Source of the DNA: an uncultured Eubacteriales bacterium
GTDB lineage: Bacteria > Bacillota > Clostridia > Christensenellales > Aristaeellaceae
DNA length: 50,170 bases
Assembly: GCA_902790495.1 (NCBI GenBank)
Contig: CADASK010000011.1
Location: forward strand, 1-50,170
Direction: 5' to 3'
Part shown: positions 7,808 to 18,054 of the stretch, piece after piece
How positions within the stretch are numbered: position 1 is the stretch's first letter
How the letters are laid out: each line of letters starts with the position of its first letter
Position numbers and translations under genes: made by a program
The notes under the pieces: model-generated
The model's database searches: none
The model's input: only the letters and a program-made list of their open reading frames with translations
What the model was told of the DNA's origin: nothing

Positions 7808-8299
7808 TTATTCCACCGTTTTCTCTTCCGCCTGAGCCTTCCCCCGCATCGCGAGGTTGATCACCGGCACATCCTGGTGCAGGGCGTAGGCCACCGTCGA
7901 CATGGTGCCGCCGCGCATGTGCTTCAGGTAGCACACGCACTGGGAGGCGTGATCCACCATGTAGCGGTTGCGCACCATCATGCAGCCCTGGTAGTAGTGC
8001 GGGGACAGCACGCGGGTCTCGTCCGCCAGGGTGATCAGCTGGCGCTGGCGGATGACCTCGTCCTCCTTCCAGCTCTCGGTCTGATCCGCGCAGGGCAGGA
8101 CGAAGAGGAGCCGCAGGTCGGGCAGGGTCTGCCGCAGGAGCAGCACCTCCTCCGCCGCCAGCAGGTCGAAGCCCAGCGCGCCGCCGGAGTAGAAGCGCCG
8201 AAAGCCCCGGCCGTAGAGGCGGCGCACGGTCTCCCGCACGCTCTCGCGCAGCGCGAGGCTCTCCGCCGCGGCGATGAACCGGTGGCCCGTGAAGCACAC
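7808..8299 (-). CDS. SLOG-fold protein, YpsA/DUF1273-like
   Basis: The 163-aa product begins VCFTGHRFI and has GFRRFYSGGALGFDLLAAEEVLLLRQ near residues 35-60. This TGHR plus GGA-G-D-AAE pattern is typical of the YpsA/DUF1273 branch of the SLOG nucleotide-binding superfamily. A later segment (MMVRNRYMVDHASQCVCYL) fits the second half of the fold. There is no ATG at the expected N-terminus. The GTG at 8299, 12 bp after the lepA stop, places TGHR where the family has it, and CTG at 8314 overlapping the lepA stop is the alternative. It is translationally close to lepA and has its own terminator. The biochemical role of the family is not settled; a nucleotide-derived ligand is inferred. Confidence 0.75.
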   Translation of the reverse strand: MCFTGHRFIAAAESLALRESVRETVRRLYGRGFRRFYSGGALGFDLLAAEEVLLLRQTLPDLRLLFVLPCADQTESWKEDEVIRQRQLITLADETRVLSPHYYQGCMMVRNRYMVDHASQCVCYLKHMRGGTMSTVAYALHQDVPVINLAMRGKAQAEEKTVE

Positions 8300-8310
8300 G
8301 GAGACCCCGC

Positions 8311-10119
<1,809 letters not shown>

Positions 10120-10147
10120 GGTGGTGTCCTCCGGAGAAGGGAAATCT

Positions 10148-10200
10148 TGGCTCCCCTATGAGGGGAGCTGTCATCGCGCCAGCGATGACTGAGGGGTTGT
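10148..10200. repeat. Two-hairpin intergenic repeat, second family
   Basis: GCTCCCCT (10150-10157) pairs with AGGGGAGC (10161-10168). After TG comes TCATCGC-GCCA-GCGATGA (10171-10188) and CTGAGGGG. The layout is the same as at 7655-7706 but the arms differ. Confidence 0.7.
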
Positions 10201-10215
10201 CCTTTGCGGACATCA

Positions 10216-10276
10216 GGGGTTCCGCGCCTGCGGGCGCGGGCAGGGGGCTTTGCGATCGCCCCTTGCACCCCTTCGC
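10216..10276 (+). repeat. Palindromic element E3
   Basis: Hairpin I is CCGCGCC-TGCG-GGCGCGG. Hairpin II is CAGGGGGC (10241-10248), TTTGCGATC, GCCCCTTG with one G-T pair. It has closing-stem bases GGGGT/ACCCC and lies 25 bp after the plsY stop codon, antisense to it. Confidence 0.85.
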
Positions 10277-10300
10277 GCGGCCGCTTTTGTTTTGGCAGCC

Positions 10301-10912
10301 TTATGAAATCTTTTCTTTCTGCCCGATCTTGCGCTCAGTGCCGCTGAGGAGGCGGGTGATGTTGCTGCGGTGGCGGATCAGGCACATCGCGGCCAGGTCG
10401 ACGGCCCACAGGATGATCCAGATATTGCCGTGGGCCTCGAAGAGGCTGACCAGCGCCGCGTAGAGGACCAGCATCACCATGCTGCCCAGGGAGATGTAGC
10501 GGGTCAGGGCGATGAGGCCGATAGCCACCGCGTAGCCGATGAGCCCCCACTGCCAGTAGCAGCAGACCATCACCGCCGTGGAGGCCGCGACGCCCTTGCC
10601 GCCCTCGAAGCCGAAGAACACGGGCCAGTTGTGCCCGACCACCACGGCCAGGCCTGCTATCAGCATGCCGTCGTGGGAGCCCGTCAGCCACAGGCCGATC
10701 AGGCAGGCCGCCACCGCCTTGAAGTAATCGCCCAGGAAGGTGATGGCCCCGCTGCGGGCGCCCATGGTGCGCAGCACGTTGCTGGCCCCCACGTTGCCGC
10801 TGCCCACCTTGTGCAGGTCAGGGCCGTGGTTGACCTTCGCCACGAGGATGCCCGTGGAGACCGAGCCGAGCAGGTACCCGATGACAGCCGCCAGTAGATA
10901 ACGCCATGCCAT
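10301..10912 (-). CDS. plsY: Glycerol-3-phosphate acyltransferase PlsY
   Basis: PlsY is an integral membrane enzyme that transfers an acyl group from acyl-phosphate to glycerol-3-phosphate, giving lysophosphatidic acid, the first step of phospholipid synthesis in most bacteria. The 203-aa protein has about five membrane segments. The three cytoplasmic signature loops are present: GSVSTG near residue 17, GSGNVGASN near residue 37 and VGHNWPVFFGFEGGKGVAAS near residues 90-110. The ATG follows the der stop by 3 bp, so the two are co-transcribed. The C-terminal tail is basic and extends a little past the last membrane segment. Confidence 0.96.
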   Translation of the reverse strand: MAWRYLLAAVIGYLLGSVSTGILVAKVNHGPDLHKVGSGNVGASNVLRTMGARSGAITFLGDYFKAVAACLIGLWLTGSHDGMLIAGLAVVVGHNWPVFFGFEGGKGVAASTAVMVCCYWQWGLIGYAVAIGLIALTRYISLGSMVMLVLYAALVSLFEAHGNIWIILWAVDLAAMCLIRHRSNITRLLSGTERKIGQKEKIS

Positions 10913-10915
10913 ACG

Positions 10916-12247
10916 TCATTCCTCCCTGGTCTTTTGCCGGATGATAAACCGCAGCGGCGTGCCGGTGAAATCAAAGGATTTGCGGAAGTAGTTCTCCAGG
11001 TAGCGCCTGTAGGCGAAGTGCATCAGCTTCTCGTCGTTGACGAAGAAGATGAAGGTCGGCGGGTTGACGCTGTGCTGGGTCACGAAGTAGATCTTGAGCC
11101 GCCGCCCGTTGACCGCCGGGGGCTGCAGGTCGGCCATAGCGTCGGCCAGGATGTCGTTCAGGACGCCCGTGGGCACGCGCTTGCTGCTCATGCCGTAAAC
11201 CTGATCCACGGTCTGCAGCACCGTGTGCACCCGCTGGCCGGTCTTGGCCGAGAGGAAGAGCACCGGCGCCCAGGACATGAACTTCAGCCCGTCGTAGACC
11301 TTCTTGCGGTAGTTCTCCAGGGTGTTGGTGTCCTTCTCGAGGGTGTCCCACTTGTTGACCACGATCACCGCGGCCTTGCCCTCGTCGTGGATGATGCCTG
11401 CGATCTTGGTGTCCTGCTCGGTCACGCCGTCCTGGGCGTCGATCAGCAGCAGAGCCACGTCGCAGCGCTGGATGGCCGCGATGGAGCGCAGCACGCTGTA
11501 CTGCTCCACGCTGGCGTCCTCCACCGCGCTCTTCTTGCGGATGCCCGCCGTGTCGATGATGTTGTACACGCTGCCGTCCGCCGTGGTCAGCTCGGTGTCG
11601 ATGGCGTCCCGCGTGGTGCCCGCGATGTCGGAGACCATGGAGCGCTCCTGCCCCAGGAGCTTGTTGACCAGGGAGCTCTTGCCCACGTTGGGGCGGCCCA
11701 CCACGGCCAGCTGCAGCACGTGGGCGTCCTCGTCCTCCGCCTCGGTCTTCGGGGGCAGCAGCTCGCAGACCCGCTCCAGCAGGTCGCCCAGGCCCATCAT
11801 GTTCACCGCGCTGATGGCGATGGGATCGCCCAGGCCCAGGGCGTAGAACTCGTAGGCCTGGGCCGCCAGGGAGATGTGGTCGATCTTGTTGACCGCCAGC
11901 ACCACCGGCTTGCCGGAGCGCCGCAGGAGGTTCGCCACCTCCATGTCGTCGTCCGTGAGGCCCGCGCGGCCGTCCACGAAGAAGCAGATCACGTCCGCGG
12001 TGTCGATGGCGATCTGGGCCTGGCGGCGGATCTGCGCGAGGAAGACGTCCTCCGCGTGCAGGTCGATGCCGCCCGTGTCGATCATGGTGAAGCGGCGGCC
12101 CTGCCACTCCACGTCCGTGTAGATGCGGTCGCGCGTCACACCGGGGGTATCCTCCACGATGCTGATGCGCTTGCCCGCCACTTTATTGAAGAAGGTGGAC
12201 TTGCCCACGTTCGGGCGGCCCACCACGGCCACCAAAGCCTTTGTCAT
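10916..12247 (-). CDS. der: Ribosome biogenesis GTPase Der (EngA)
   Basis: Der has two tandem GTPase domains and is required for maturation of the 50S ribosomal subunit. The 443-aa protein shows GRPNVGKSTFFNK (about 10-22), DTGGID and NKID for domain 1. Domain 2 has GRPNVGKSSLVNK (about 185-197), DTAGI and NKWD, followed by a C-terminal KH-like domain (LKIYFVTQHSVNPPTFIFFVN). Its ATG overlaps the stop of the DUF512 gene by 4 bp (ATGA), indicating translational coupling. All key residues are present. Confidence 0.98.
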   Translation of the reverse strand: MTKALVAVVGRPNVGKSTFFNKVAGKRISIVEDTPGVTRDRIYTDVEWQGRRFTMIDTGGIDLHAEDVFLAQIRRQAQIAIDTADVICFFVDGRAGLTDDDMEVANLLRRSGKPVVLAVNKIDHISLAAQAYEFYALGLGDPIAISAVNMMGLGDLLERVCELLPPKTEAEDEDAHVLQLAVVGRPNVGKSSLVNKLLGQERSMVSDIAGTTRDAIDTELTTADGSVYNIIDTAGIRKKSAVEDASVEQYSVLRSIAAIQRCDVALLLIDAQDGVTEQDTKIAGIIHDEGKAAVIVVNKWDTLEKDTNTLENYRKKVYDGLKFMSWAPVLFLSAKTGQRVHTVLQTVDQVYGMSSKRVPTGVLNDILADAMADLQPPAVNGRRLKIYFVTQHSVNPPTFIFFVNDEKLMHFAYRRYLENYFRKSFDFTGTPLRFIIRQKTREE

Positions 12248-13557
12248 GCTTGCTTGTCCTCCAGTCCGCTGATGGCGCGCCAGAATGCCGTGCCGGTATT
12301 CTCGACCACCCGCAGGGGCGCGGGCAGACGCCGGCGCACCTCGTCCAGCGTCATATCATCCAGGAACAGATCGCCCTCGTTGCGGATCATGTTCCGGCAG
12401 ATCAGTATCTCGTCGCAGCTTTCGCCCTGCAGCTGCTCCACCAGGTCGCCGCCGGTGATCAGCCCGGTCACGGTCACCGTCTCCCCGAAGAAGCGGTTGC
12501 GGATCGGCTTCACGCGCACGGTGGTGCCCTCCGGCTGGTAGCGGTCGCACCAGCCCTGCATCACCCGCGCCACCGACGTGCCGCAGGCGATGACCAGCCG
12601 CCGCGGCGCGGTCCTGGCCACCGGCTCGTCCTCCGCGGCGAAGCGCAGATCGGTCTCGAACATGCGCAGCATGCCCACGCCGTTCTCAATCTGCGGGTAG
12701 TCCTCATAGGCCTCGTCCTCGGGCAGGGGCAGGCCCGAGAGGCAGTAAAACTCGTCCGACGGGAACACGAAGCGCGTACCCAGCTCCCGCAGGAAGCGCT
12801 CCTGCCAGGGCTGCACGAAACGTACCAGCTCCGCCGCGCTCTGAGCGTCGTAGGCCCGCACGGGCTCCAGCCCCTCCCGGAAGCGCGTCAGCCCCACCGG
12901 CACCAGGGCCACCGACTGGGCGGCGGGCTGCAGCCCGCTCAGGTCCCGCAGGGTGCGCTCCAGCACGGTGCCGTCGTTCCAGCCCGGGCAGAGCACCACC
13001 TGGCAGTGGAAGCGGATGCCATTGTCCCGCAAGAGGCGCAGGCGGTCCATGATCTCCCCCGCGTGGCGGTTGCGCAGCAGCCTCTCCCGCACCTCCGGAT
13101 CGGTGGCGTGCACCGAGATGTACAGCGGGCTGACCTTCCGGCGGATGATTCTGTCCAGCTCCGGGCGGGAGATGTTGGTCATCGTGATGTAGTTGCCCAT
13201 CATCAGCGACAGCCGCCAGTCGTCGTCCTTGACATAGAGGGTGTCGCGCATCCCCGGCGGCATCTGGTCGATGAAGCAGAACACGCAGTGGTTGGCGCAC
13301 TCCCGCGGGCAGGCCACGATGGTCTGGTCGAGGGTCAGCCCCAGCGGCTCCCACTCCTGCTTGCGCACATGCACCCGCCGCAGCGGATAGCCCGCGCGCT
13401 CCACCACCATGTCGAACTGCCCCTGGGCGGTCAGCGCCTGGTAGTCGATCTGGTCGATGATGGGCTCCCCGGCGATGCTCACCAGCAGGTCGCCCGCCGC
13501 CAGCCCGAGGCTCTCCGCGATGGAGTCCCTCTCCACATGGGTGATCTTTGCGGGCAC
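12244..13557 (-). CDS. DUF512 protein with PDZ-like and radical-SAM-like regions
   Basis: This 437-aa cytoplasmic protein belongs to the DUF512 family, which often stands next to der in Clostridia. The N-terminal 60 residues look PDZ-like (DSIAESLGLAAGDLLVSIAGEPIIDQIDY). The centre has CPRECANHCVFCFIDQMPPGMRDTLY, whose CxxxCxxC (CANHCVFC) would hold a radical-SAM type [4Fe-4S] cluster. The C-terminal DUF512 part includes the motif GxxxxxxLP region and ends with a lid-like VENTGTAFWRAI. The start is GTG with GAGGAGG eight to nine bases upstream. It heads the leftward operon, and its promoter lies back to back with that of the CotH gene. Function is not established. Confidence 0.9.
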   Translation of the reverse strand: MPAKITHVERDSIAESLGLAAGDLLVSIAGEPIIDQIDYQALTAQGQFDMVVERAGYPLRRVHVRKQEWEPLGLTLDQTIVACPRECANHCVFCFIDQMPPGMRDTLYVKDDDWRLSLMMGNYITMTNISRPELDRIIRRKVSPLYISVHATDPEVRERLLRNRHAGEIMDRLRLLRDNGIRFHCQVVLCPGWNDGTVLERTLRDLSGLQPAAQSVALVPVGLTRFREGLEPVRAYDAQSAAELVRFVQPWQERFLRELGTRFVFPSDEFYCLSGLPLPEDEAYEDYPQIENGVGMLRMFETDLRFAAEDEPVARTAPRRLVIACGTSVARVMQGWCDRYQPEGTTVRVKPIRNRFFGETVTVTGLITGGDLVEQLQGESCDEILICRNMIRNEGDLFLDDMTLDEVRRRLPAPLRVVENTGTAFWRAISGLEDKQA

Positions 13558-13621
13558 GGCGGCGCCTCCTCTCGGGGATGGAATGGGTCAGGTGCGTGAA
13601 GGGCATAACTTCACAAATACT

Positions 13622-13650
13622 ATTATCGGTGAAACGGCGGGGGTTGTCAA
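13622..13650 (-). promoter_or_regulatory. Promoter of DUF512-der operon
   Basis: Minus strand TTGACA (13645-13650), 17 bp, GATAAT (13622-13627), about 65 bp upstream of the GTG start. It lies back to back with the CotH promoter 17 bp away. Confidence 0.75.
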
Positions 13651-13666
13651 GCGGAACCTGCGAAGG

Positions 13667-13695
13667 TTGCCAACCCTTCCCGAACGTGCTACAAT
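13667..13695 (+). promoter_or_regulatory. Promoter of first CotH gene
   Basis: TTGCCA (13667-13672), 17 bp, TACAAT (13690-13695), followed by AAGGAGG (13710-13716) and ATG at 13725. Confidence 0.8.
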
Positions 13696-13724
13696 GCCAC
13701 CATACCGCAAAGGAGGTCGAATCC

Positions 13725-15764
13725 ATGCGCGAATCCTGGACCCATCCCCTGCGCCGGGGCTTATCGGCGCTGCTGGCCGCCGCGATGGCGCTGCCCCTGT
13801 TTCCCCCGCTGATCCCCGAGGCCCGGGCCGACGGCGCGGCCGCCGTGGTCATCAGCGAGGTGATGGCCTCCAACGGCACCTGGGAGGACGGCCACGCCTT
13901 CGACTGGGTGGAGCTGCACAACACCACCGGCAAGGCGGTCGATCTCTCGGGCTGGCACCTGAGCGACAGCAAGAAGGATCCCCTGCGCTGGGCCTTCCCC
14001 GAGGGCACGAAGCTCAAGAAGGACGGCTACCTGCTGGTGCAGTGCATCGGCGACGACCCCTCGCCCGGGGAGAAGGGCGTCCTCTACGCGGACTTTGCCC
14101 TGAGCGCGGGCAAGGGCGACCAGGTGCTGCTCTCCGACGCGGACGGCGCCCTCGTGGACCGCATGGATTTCCCGGAGCAGTACGGCAACATCTCCTGGGG
14201 CCTGCCCTCCGGCGGCGGCGAGGCCGGCTTCTTCGAGGAGGCCACGCCGGGCAAAAAGAACGGCAAGACCGCCTGCGCCGCCCGCACGGCCACGCCGGTG
14301 ATCGAGACGACCGCGGGCTTCTACGAGGGCAGCGTGACCGTCACCGCCACGGCTCCCGCCGGCAGTACGCTTCGCTACACGACCAGCGGCGCGACCCCCA
14401 CCGCCAAGTCCAAGGCCTTTCCGGAGGAGGGCCTGACCCTCACGAAGACCACGCCCCTGCGCGTCAAGGCCTTCCGCGAGGGCGAGGTGACCTCCGCCAC
14501 CGTCAGCGCGACCTACTTCATCGACGATCCGCTGCCCGTGGCCGTGGTCAGCCTGGTGACGGACGAAAAGTACCTCTTCAACAAAAAGACCGGCGCCCTG
14601 GTCAAGGGCAACGGCTCCATCCCGAACTACGACAAGGAGTGGGAATACCCCACCAGCATCGAGTACTTCGACGAGAACGGCCAGCTCGTCATCAGCCAGA
14701 TGGGCACCTTCACCACCGCCGGCCACTCCGCCAAGCAGAACGCCCAAAAATCCATCGCCGTGTACGCCCGCAAGGCCTGGGGCGAGGAGTACTTCAACTT
14801 CAATCCCTTCCCGAACCGGGACTACGACAAGTACAAGGCCCTGCTGCTGCGCTCCACCAACTCTGACGCCTACTCCGAGCGCCTGCGGGACGTGGTGTTC
14901 ACCTCCCTGGCGGAGAACCTCGACCTGTGCTACCAGGACGCGCGGCCCATGGTGCTGTTCATCAACGGCGAATACTGGGGCCACTACAACCTGCGGGAGA
15001 AGATCAACAAGTACATGGTGGCCCAGTGGGAGGGCATCGACCTGGAGCAGGAGGCCGCGGTGGACGCCATCGACGTGCTGGCCCGCACCGGCTCCGACCG
15101 CTTTGTGCAGAACGGCTCCAACGCGGACTGGCTGGAGCTGTGCGACTTCTGCGAGAACCGGGACCTCAACGAGGGTGACAACCTGACCTACGTCACCGAC
15201 CGGCTGGACGTGAACAACCTCTTCACCCACGCCAGCTATGAGATCATCTCCGGCAACACGGACATCACCAACGTGCGCGTCTACCGCGTGCCCGGTGGCA
15301 AGTGGAAGTACCTGCTCTTCGACGTGGAGGCCAGCTTCGGCTCCGGCTCCGATACGGAGATCACCCCGCTGGAGTACTACATCAAGGACGTGAAGGGCAC
15401 CATCAACGGCTTCCGCCACGAGCCCCTCAACGCCCTGCTCAAGGTGCCGGAGATGAAGGCCCGCTTCCTCACCCGCTTCGCCGAGGTGCTGGAGACCGCC
15501 TTCCTCTGGCCCTACGTGGAGAGCAAGTTCGCCCCCTGGGAGGCCATCCTCGAGGAGCTGCTGCCCCGGCAGAACAAGCGCTGGCCCTACCTGACCATGA
15601 AGCGCTGGCGCACCAACGTCAACGCCACCAAGTACTACGCCCGCGTCCGCCCCAAGAAGATCGTCTCCATGCTCCAGAAGCGCATGAAGCTCTCCGACGC
15701 CGAGGTCGAGACCTACTTCGGCCACGTCCAGGCGCTGCTGGAGGAACAGAATACGGTGAAATAA
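13725..15764 (+). CDS. Secreted CotH-kinase family protein with lamin-tail domain
   Basis: The 679-aa exported protein starts at the ATG preceded by AAGGAGG; the frame is open further upstream but without a ribosome site. Signal peptide: residues 1-34 (LSALLAAAMALPLFPPLIPEARADG). A lamin-tail domain (about 38-170) contains VVISEVMASNG, FDWVELHNTTGKAVDLSGWHLSD and FPEGT. It is followed by a chitobiase-like beta domain (about 185-265, RYTTSGATPT...VKAF). The CotH domain (about 270-600) contains NGEYWGHYNLREKINKYMV. CotH of Bacillus is an atypical protein kinase of the spore coat. The many secreted clostridial paralogues with lamin-tail domains have no assigned substrate. A much larger homologue lies at 19915-23091. 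Confidence 0.88.
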   Translation: MRESWTHPLRRGLSALLAAAMALPLFPPLIPEARADGAAAVVISEVMASNGTWEDGHAFDWVELHNTTGKAVDLSGWHLSDSKKDPLRWAFPEGTKLKKDGYLLVQCIGDDPSPGEKGVLYADFALSAGKGDQVLLSDADGALVDRMDFPEQYGNISWGLPSGGGEAGFFEEATPGKKNGKTACAARTATPVIETTAGFYEGSVTVTATAPAGSTLRYTTSGATPTAKSKAFPEEGLTLTKTTPLRVKAFREGEVTSATVSATYFIDDPLPVAVVSLVTDEKYLFNKKTGALVKGNGSIPNYDKEWEYPTSIEYFDENGQLVISQMGTFTTAGHSAKQNAQKSIAVYARKAWGEEYFNFNPFPNRDYDKYKALLLRSTNSDAYSERLRDVVFTSLAENLDLCYQDARPMVLFINGEYWGHYNLREKINKYMVAQWEGIDLEQEAAVDAIDVLARTGSDRFVQNGSNADWLELCDFCENRDLNEGDNLTYVTDRLDVNNLFTHASYEIISGNTDITNVRVYRVPGGKWKYLLFDVEASFGSGSDTEITPLEYYIKDVKGTINGFRHEPLNALLKVPEMKARFLTRFAEVLETAFLWPYVESKFAPWEAILEELLPRQNKRWPYLTMKRWRTNVNATKYYARVRPKKIVSMLQKRMKLSDAEVETYFGHVQALLEEQNTVK

Positions 15765-15781
15765 TCACCCGCTTTGATGCA

Positions 15782-15823
15782 AAGAGCCGAAGGAAGCGTT
15801 CAGCCATTCCTTCGGCTCTTCTT
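15782..15823. terminator. Bidirectional terminator between convergent CotH and ATPase genes
   Basis: AAGAGCCGAAGGAA (15782-15795) pairs perfectly with TTCCTTCGGCTCTT (15807-15820) around an 11-nt loop, with weak T runs on both sides. Confidence 0.88.
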
Positions 15824-15825
15824 GA

Positions 15826-17046
15826 TTATGTCAGCGCCAGCGTCTGCCGGTGCAGCAGAAAATCGACGATGTTGATGTGCGCGATGCCGTCCCGGCTCAG
15901 ATCGATCCTGTCCAGGGACAGCACGTACTTGGGCGAAGCGTCCGTGATCGGCGCGAACGCGCCAAACTCGCGCTCGATGGTGCTGGGCGAGGTCATCAGG
16001 TAGGACACCTGAATGAAGCACTTCTTCCCGTTCCGGATCGCGACAAAATCCACCTCGCCCTTGTGGGTCTTGCCTGTGAAGACCGTGAAGCCCTGGAAAA
16101 GCAGCTCATTGTAGACAAGGTTCTCCAGGAAGAAGGTATCCTCGTAATGAATCGTGTTGGTGTGGATGGTCCGGAAGCCCGTATCCACGGCATAGTATTT
16201 CTGCTTGGCCTGGAGAGCTGTTTTCCCGACGATGTCGAACTTCTGCACAGCGTGGATCAGGAAAGCCTTCTGCATCTTCTCGATATAATTATAGACCGTC
16301 CGCTGGCTGACGCTCCGGTGGTTCTTTTTCTCGTAATAGTCCATGATGCTTTCCGCGGAAAACTCCTTCCCCGCGTTGGAGAGCACATACATGGCCACAT
16401 CCATGAAAATCTTCCGGTCCATCCGGTTTCTCCGCGTCAGGATGTCCCTGTTCAGGATGCCGGTATAGAGATTGGCAAGATAGCGCTGGATGTCCTCCTC
16501 CTCATGAAAGTCGAATCTCAACGGAAAGCCGCCCCACTTCAGATAATCATAAATCAGATCATCCTCAAAGGGCTGCCCGTTCAGCTTCAGGTAGGCCTCC
16601 ACCTCGCTGAAGGAGAAGGGGAGAATCTCGAATTCCACCGTTCTGCCGGTCAGAAGCGTCGCCAGCTCGCCCGAGAGCAGCTGGGAGTTGCTGCCGGTGA
16701 CGAAGATGGACGCATTCAGGGTCGCCCGAAAGGACGCGAGCGCTTTCTCAAAGGCCTCCACATGCTGGATCTCATCGATGAACAGGTAGTACCTGCCCTG
16801 ATCCGCAATGCGCGAAGTGATCTCCCGATGGAGATCCCCCGCGGTGCGGATGCCCTCGTAATTCAGATCCTCCAGATTGATATAGACGATGTGGTCCTCC
16901 GCGACCCCCGAGGCGGAGAGCTCGTCGCGAATGCTCTCCAGAATGACAGACTTGCCCGCGCGCCGCACACCCGTAATCACCTTGATCAAATCCGCCTCAT
17001 AATAGGGGCGCAGTCTCTTCAGATAGCTTTCTCTGACCAGCCGCAT
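15826..17046 (-). CDS. AAA-family ATPase with C-terminal DUF4143 (PD-(D/E)XK-like) domain
   Basis: The 406-aa protein has an N-terminal AAA_14-type ATPase: Walker A GVRRAGKSVIL (about 27-37) and Walker B YYLFIDEIQH (about 90-99), then FVTGSNSQLLSGE, the sensor 1 region. The C-terminal DUF4143 part has the nuclease-like GEVDFVAIRNGKKCFIQVSY (about 345-364), in which Asp and Gln replace a classical D-ExK centre. Winged-helix-like sequence (SVSQRTVYNYIEKMQKAFLI) lies between. Family function is not settled. It stands alone, with a promoter whose -35 falls in the first of three phased palindromes. Base composition is a little lower in GC than the neighbours. The start is ATG at 17046 behind GAGGTGAT. 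Confidence 0.88.
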   Translation of the reverse strand: MRLVRESYLKRLRPYYEADLIKVITGVRRAGKSVILESIRDELSASGVAEDHIVYINLEDLNYEGIRTAGDLHREITSRIADQGRYYLFIDEIQHVEAFEKALASFRATLNASIFVTGSNSQLLSGELATLLTGRTVEFEILPFSFSEVEAYLKLNGQPFEDDLIYDYLKWGGFPLRFDFHEEEDIQRYLANLYTGILNRDILTRRNRMDRKIFMDVAMYVLSNAGKEFSAESIMDYYEKKNHRSVSQRTVYNYIEKMQKAFLIHAVQKFDIVGKTALQAKQKYYAVDTGFRTIHTNTIHYEDTFFLENLVYNELLFQGFTVFTGKTHKGEVDFVAIRNGKKCFIQVSYLMTSPSTIEREFGAFAPITDASPKYVLSLDRIDLSRDGIAHINIVDFLLHRQTLALT

Positions 17047-17066
17047 ACCATCACCTCACCGCTTAC

Positions 17067-17095
17067 AGCATAGCACAATCGCAGATTCTTTGCAA
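17067..17095 (-). promoter_or_regulatory. Promoter of DUF4143 ATPase, overlapping an operator-like palindrome
   Basis: Minus strand TTGCAA (17090-17095), 17 bp, TATGCT (17067-17072). The -35 hexamer lies within the first palindromic repeat (17089-17108), as expected for repression by a protein binding that repeat. Confidence 0.75.
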
Positions 17096-17190
17096 GCTAT
17101 CGTGCAAAGAATCGTTCAATCTCCAAAAGTTTGCACGCTATCGTGCAAAGAATCTCCAAAACAGCAAAAGTTTGCACGCTATCGTGCAAA
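17089..17190. promoter_or_regulatory. Three 20-bp palindromes spaced exactly 41 bp apart
   Basis: Copies at 17089-17108, 17130-17149 and 17171-17190 have arms TTTGCAC...GTGCAAA around GCTATC; the first copy has TTTGCAA as left arm. The two 21-bp spacers are A-rich and partly alike (AGAATC..., ending AAAAG). The 41-bp period is close to four helical turns. It looks like a multi-site operator for the adjacent ATPase gene. Confidence 0.8.
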
Positions 17191-17221
17191 CTTTCGTGAG
17201 TCCAAGAGTGCGCCGGCCCTC

Positions 17222-17878
17222 TCAGAGCATCCGCTTCGCCATCTCCAGCAGGGCGGTCATCTGGTAGCGCAGCAGCCAGGCGGCGCTGTTGTAGGCGTGC
17301 TCCGCCTTCACCACGCCCAGCAGGGGCAGAATGTCCTTCTCCGTCTGCCGGATGTAGGAGGCCATCTTCCCTCTGTCAAAGCCGTCCGCCATGCCGGAGA
17401 GGTTGTTGCACCGGTCGATGCACTTGACCAGGGCGGCGGTGGCGTCCCCGGCGATGTGGGCGTAATACTCGGCCTTGATGGCCTCCTTCTCCCCCGGGTA
17501 GGTGTTGTAGGACACCAGGGCCACGATCTCCCGAACCCTGTCGCCCACGGGCAGCTCGGACAGGGGCGTGCCCGTGTCCTCCACCACGTCGTGGAGCAGC
17601 AGCGCCGCCAGCAGGTCGTCGTCCGTCAGGTTCATCGCCAGGGCGTGGCAGGCGAGGGTCAGCGGGTGGATGATGTAGGGGATGGGCTCGCTGGCCTTGC
17701 GCACCTGGCCCCGGTGCTTTTCGCGTGCGAAGGGCAGGGCAGCCAGGGTTTGGGGGAGGCCCAGGCTCTGCGCCCTGGATTGCACGTAGGTGTACATGCG
17801 CTCCTCGTCAAAGAGGCGGGAGTGCAGGGTCCAGGAGGGAAGATCCTGAGCGTTCGGCAGGTTCTGATCTGAGCTCAT
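17222..17878 (-). CDS. HD-domain hydrolase, RelA/SpoT-HD-like
   Basis: The 218-aa cytoplasmic protein has an HD metal-dependent phosphohydrolase domain. IPYIIHPLTLACHAL (about 75-89) gives the first His and LLAALLLHDVVEDTG (about 95-109) the HD pair. A downstream Asp in CIDRCNNLSG (about 150) completes the H-HD-D set, an arrangement shared with the (p)ppGpp hydrolase domain of RelA/SpoT. No synthetase or TGS domain is present, so a small alarmone hydrolase or another nucleotide phosphohydrolase are both possible. The start at 17878 is chosen because AAGGAGG lies eight bases before it; the frame extends further upstream only through a repeat element. Confidence 0.82.
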   Translation of the reverse strand: MSSDQNLPNAQDLPSWTLHSRLFDEERMYTYVQSRAQSLGLPQTLAALPFAREKHRGQVRKASEPIPYIIHPLTLACHALAMNLTDDDLLAALLLHDVVEDTGTPLSELPVGDRVREIVALVSYNTYPGEKEAIKAEYYAHIAGDATAALVKCIDRCNNLSGMADGFDRGKMASYIRQTEKDILPLLGVVKAEHAYNSAAWLLRYQMTALLEMAKRML

Positions 17879-17901
17879 CGCGTGTACCTCCTTGCGCTTT
17901 A

Positions 17902-17962
17902 AGTTCCGCGCCTGCGGGCGCGGGCAGGGGGCTTTGCGATCGCCCCCTGCACCCCTTCGCGT
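17902..17962 (+). repeat. Palindromic element E4
   Basis: CCGCGCC (17906-17912)-TGCG-GGCGCGG, then CAGGGGGC (17925-17932), TTTGCGATC, GCCCCCTG (17942-17949). Both stems are perfect. It lies 93 bp after the DNA-glycosylase stop, antisense to that gene. Confidence 0.88.
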
Positions 17963-18054
17963 CGCGTTTATAATGAACAGTTTTTTACGCGGAGAAATAC
18001 TCTTCTTTTGCCTTGTGCGCCCCAACCAGCTCGGTAAAAAGCAAAGTGGACAGC

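Noticed and set aside
17089-17190. CRISPR-like array of three repeats
   Set aside because: Repeats are palindromic across their full length, only three in number, the 21-bp spacers are similar to each other, no cas gene is present, and the promoter of the adjacent gene overlaps the first repeat.
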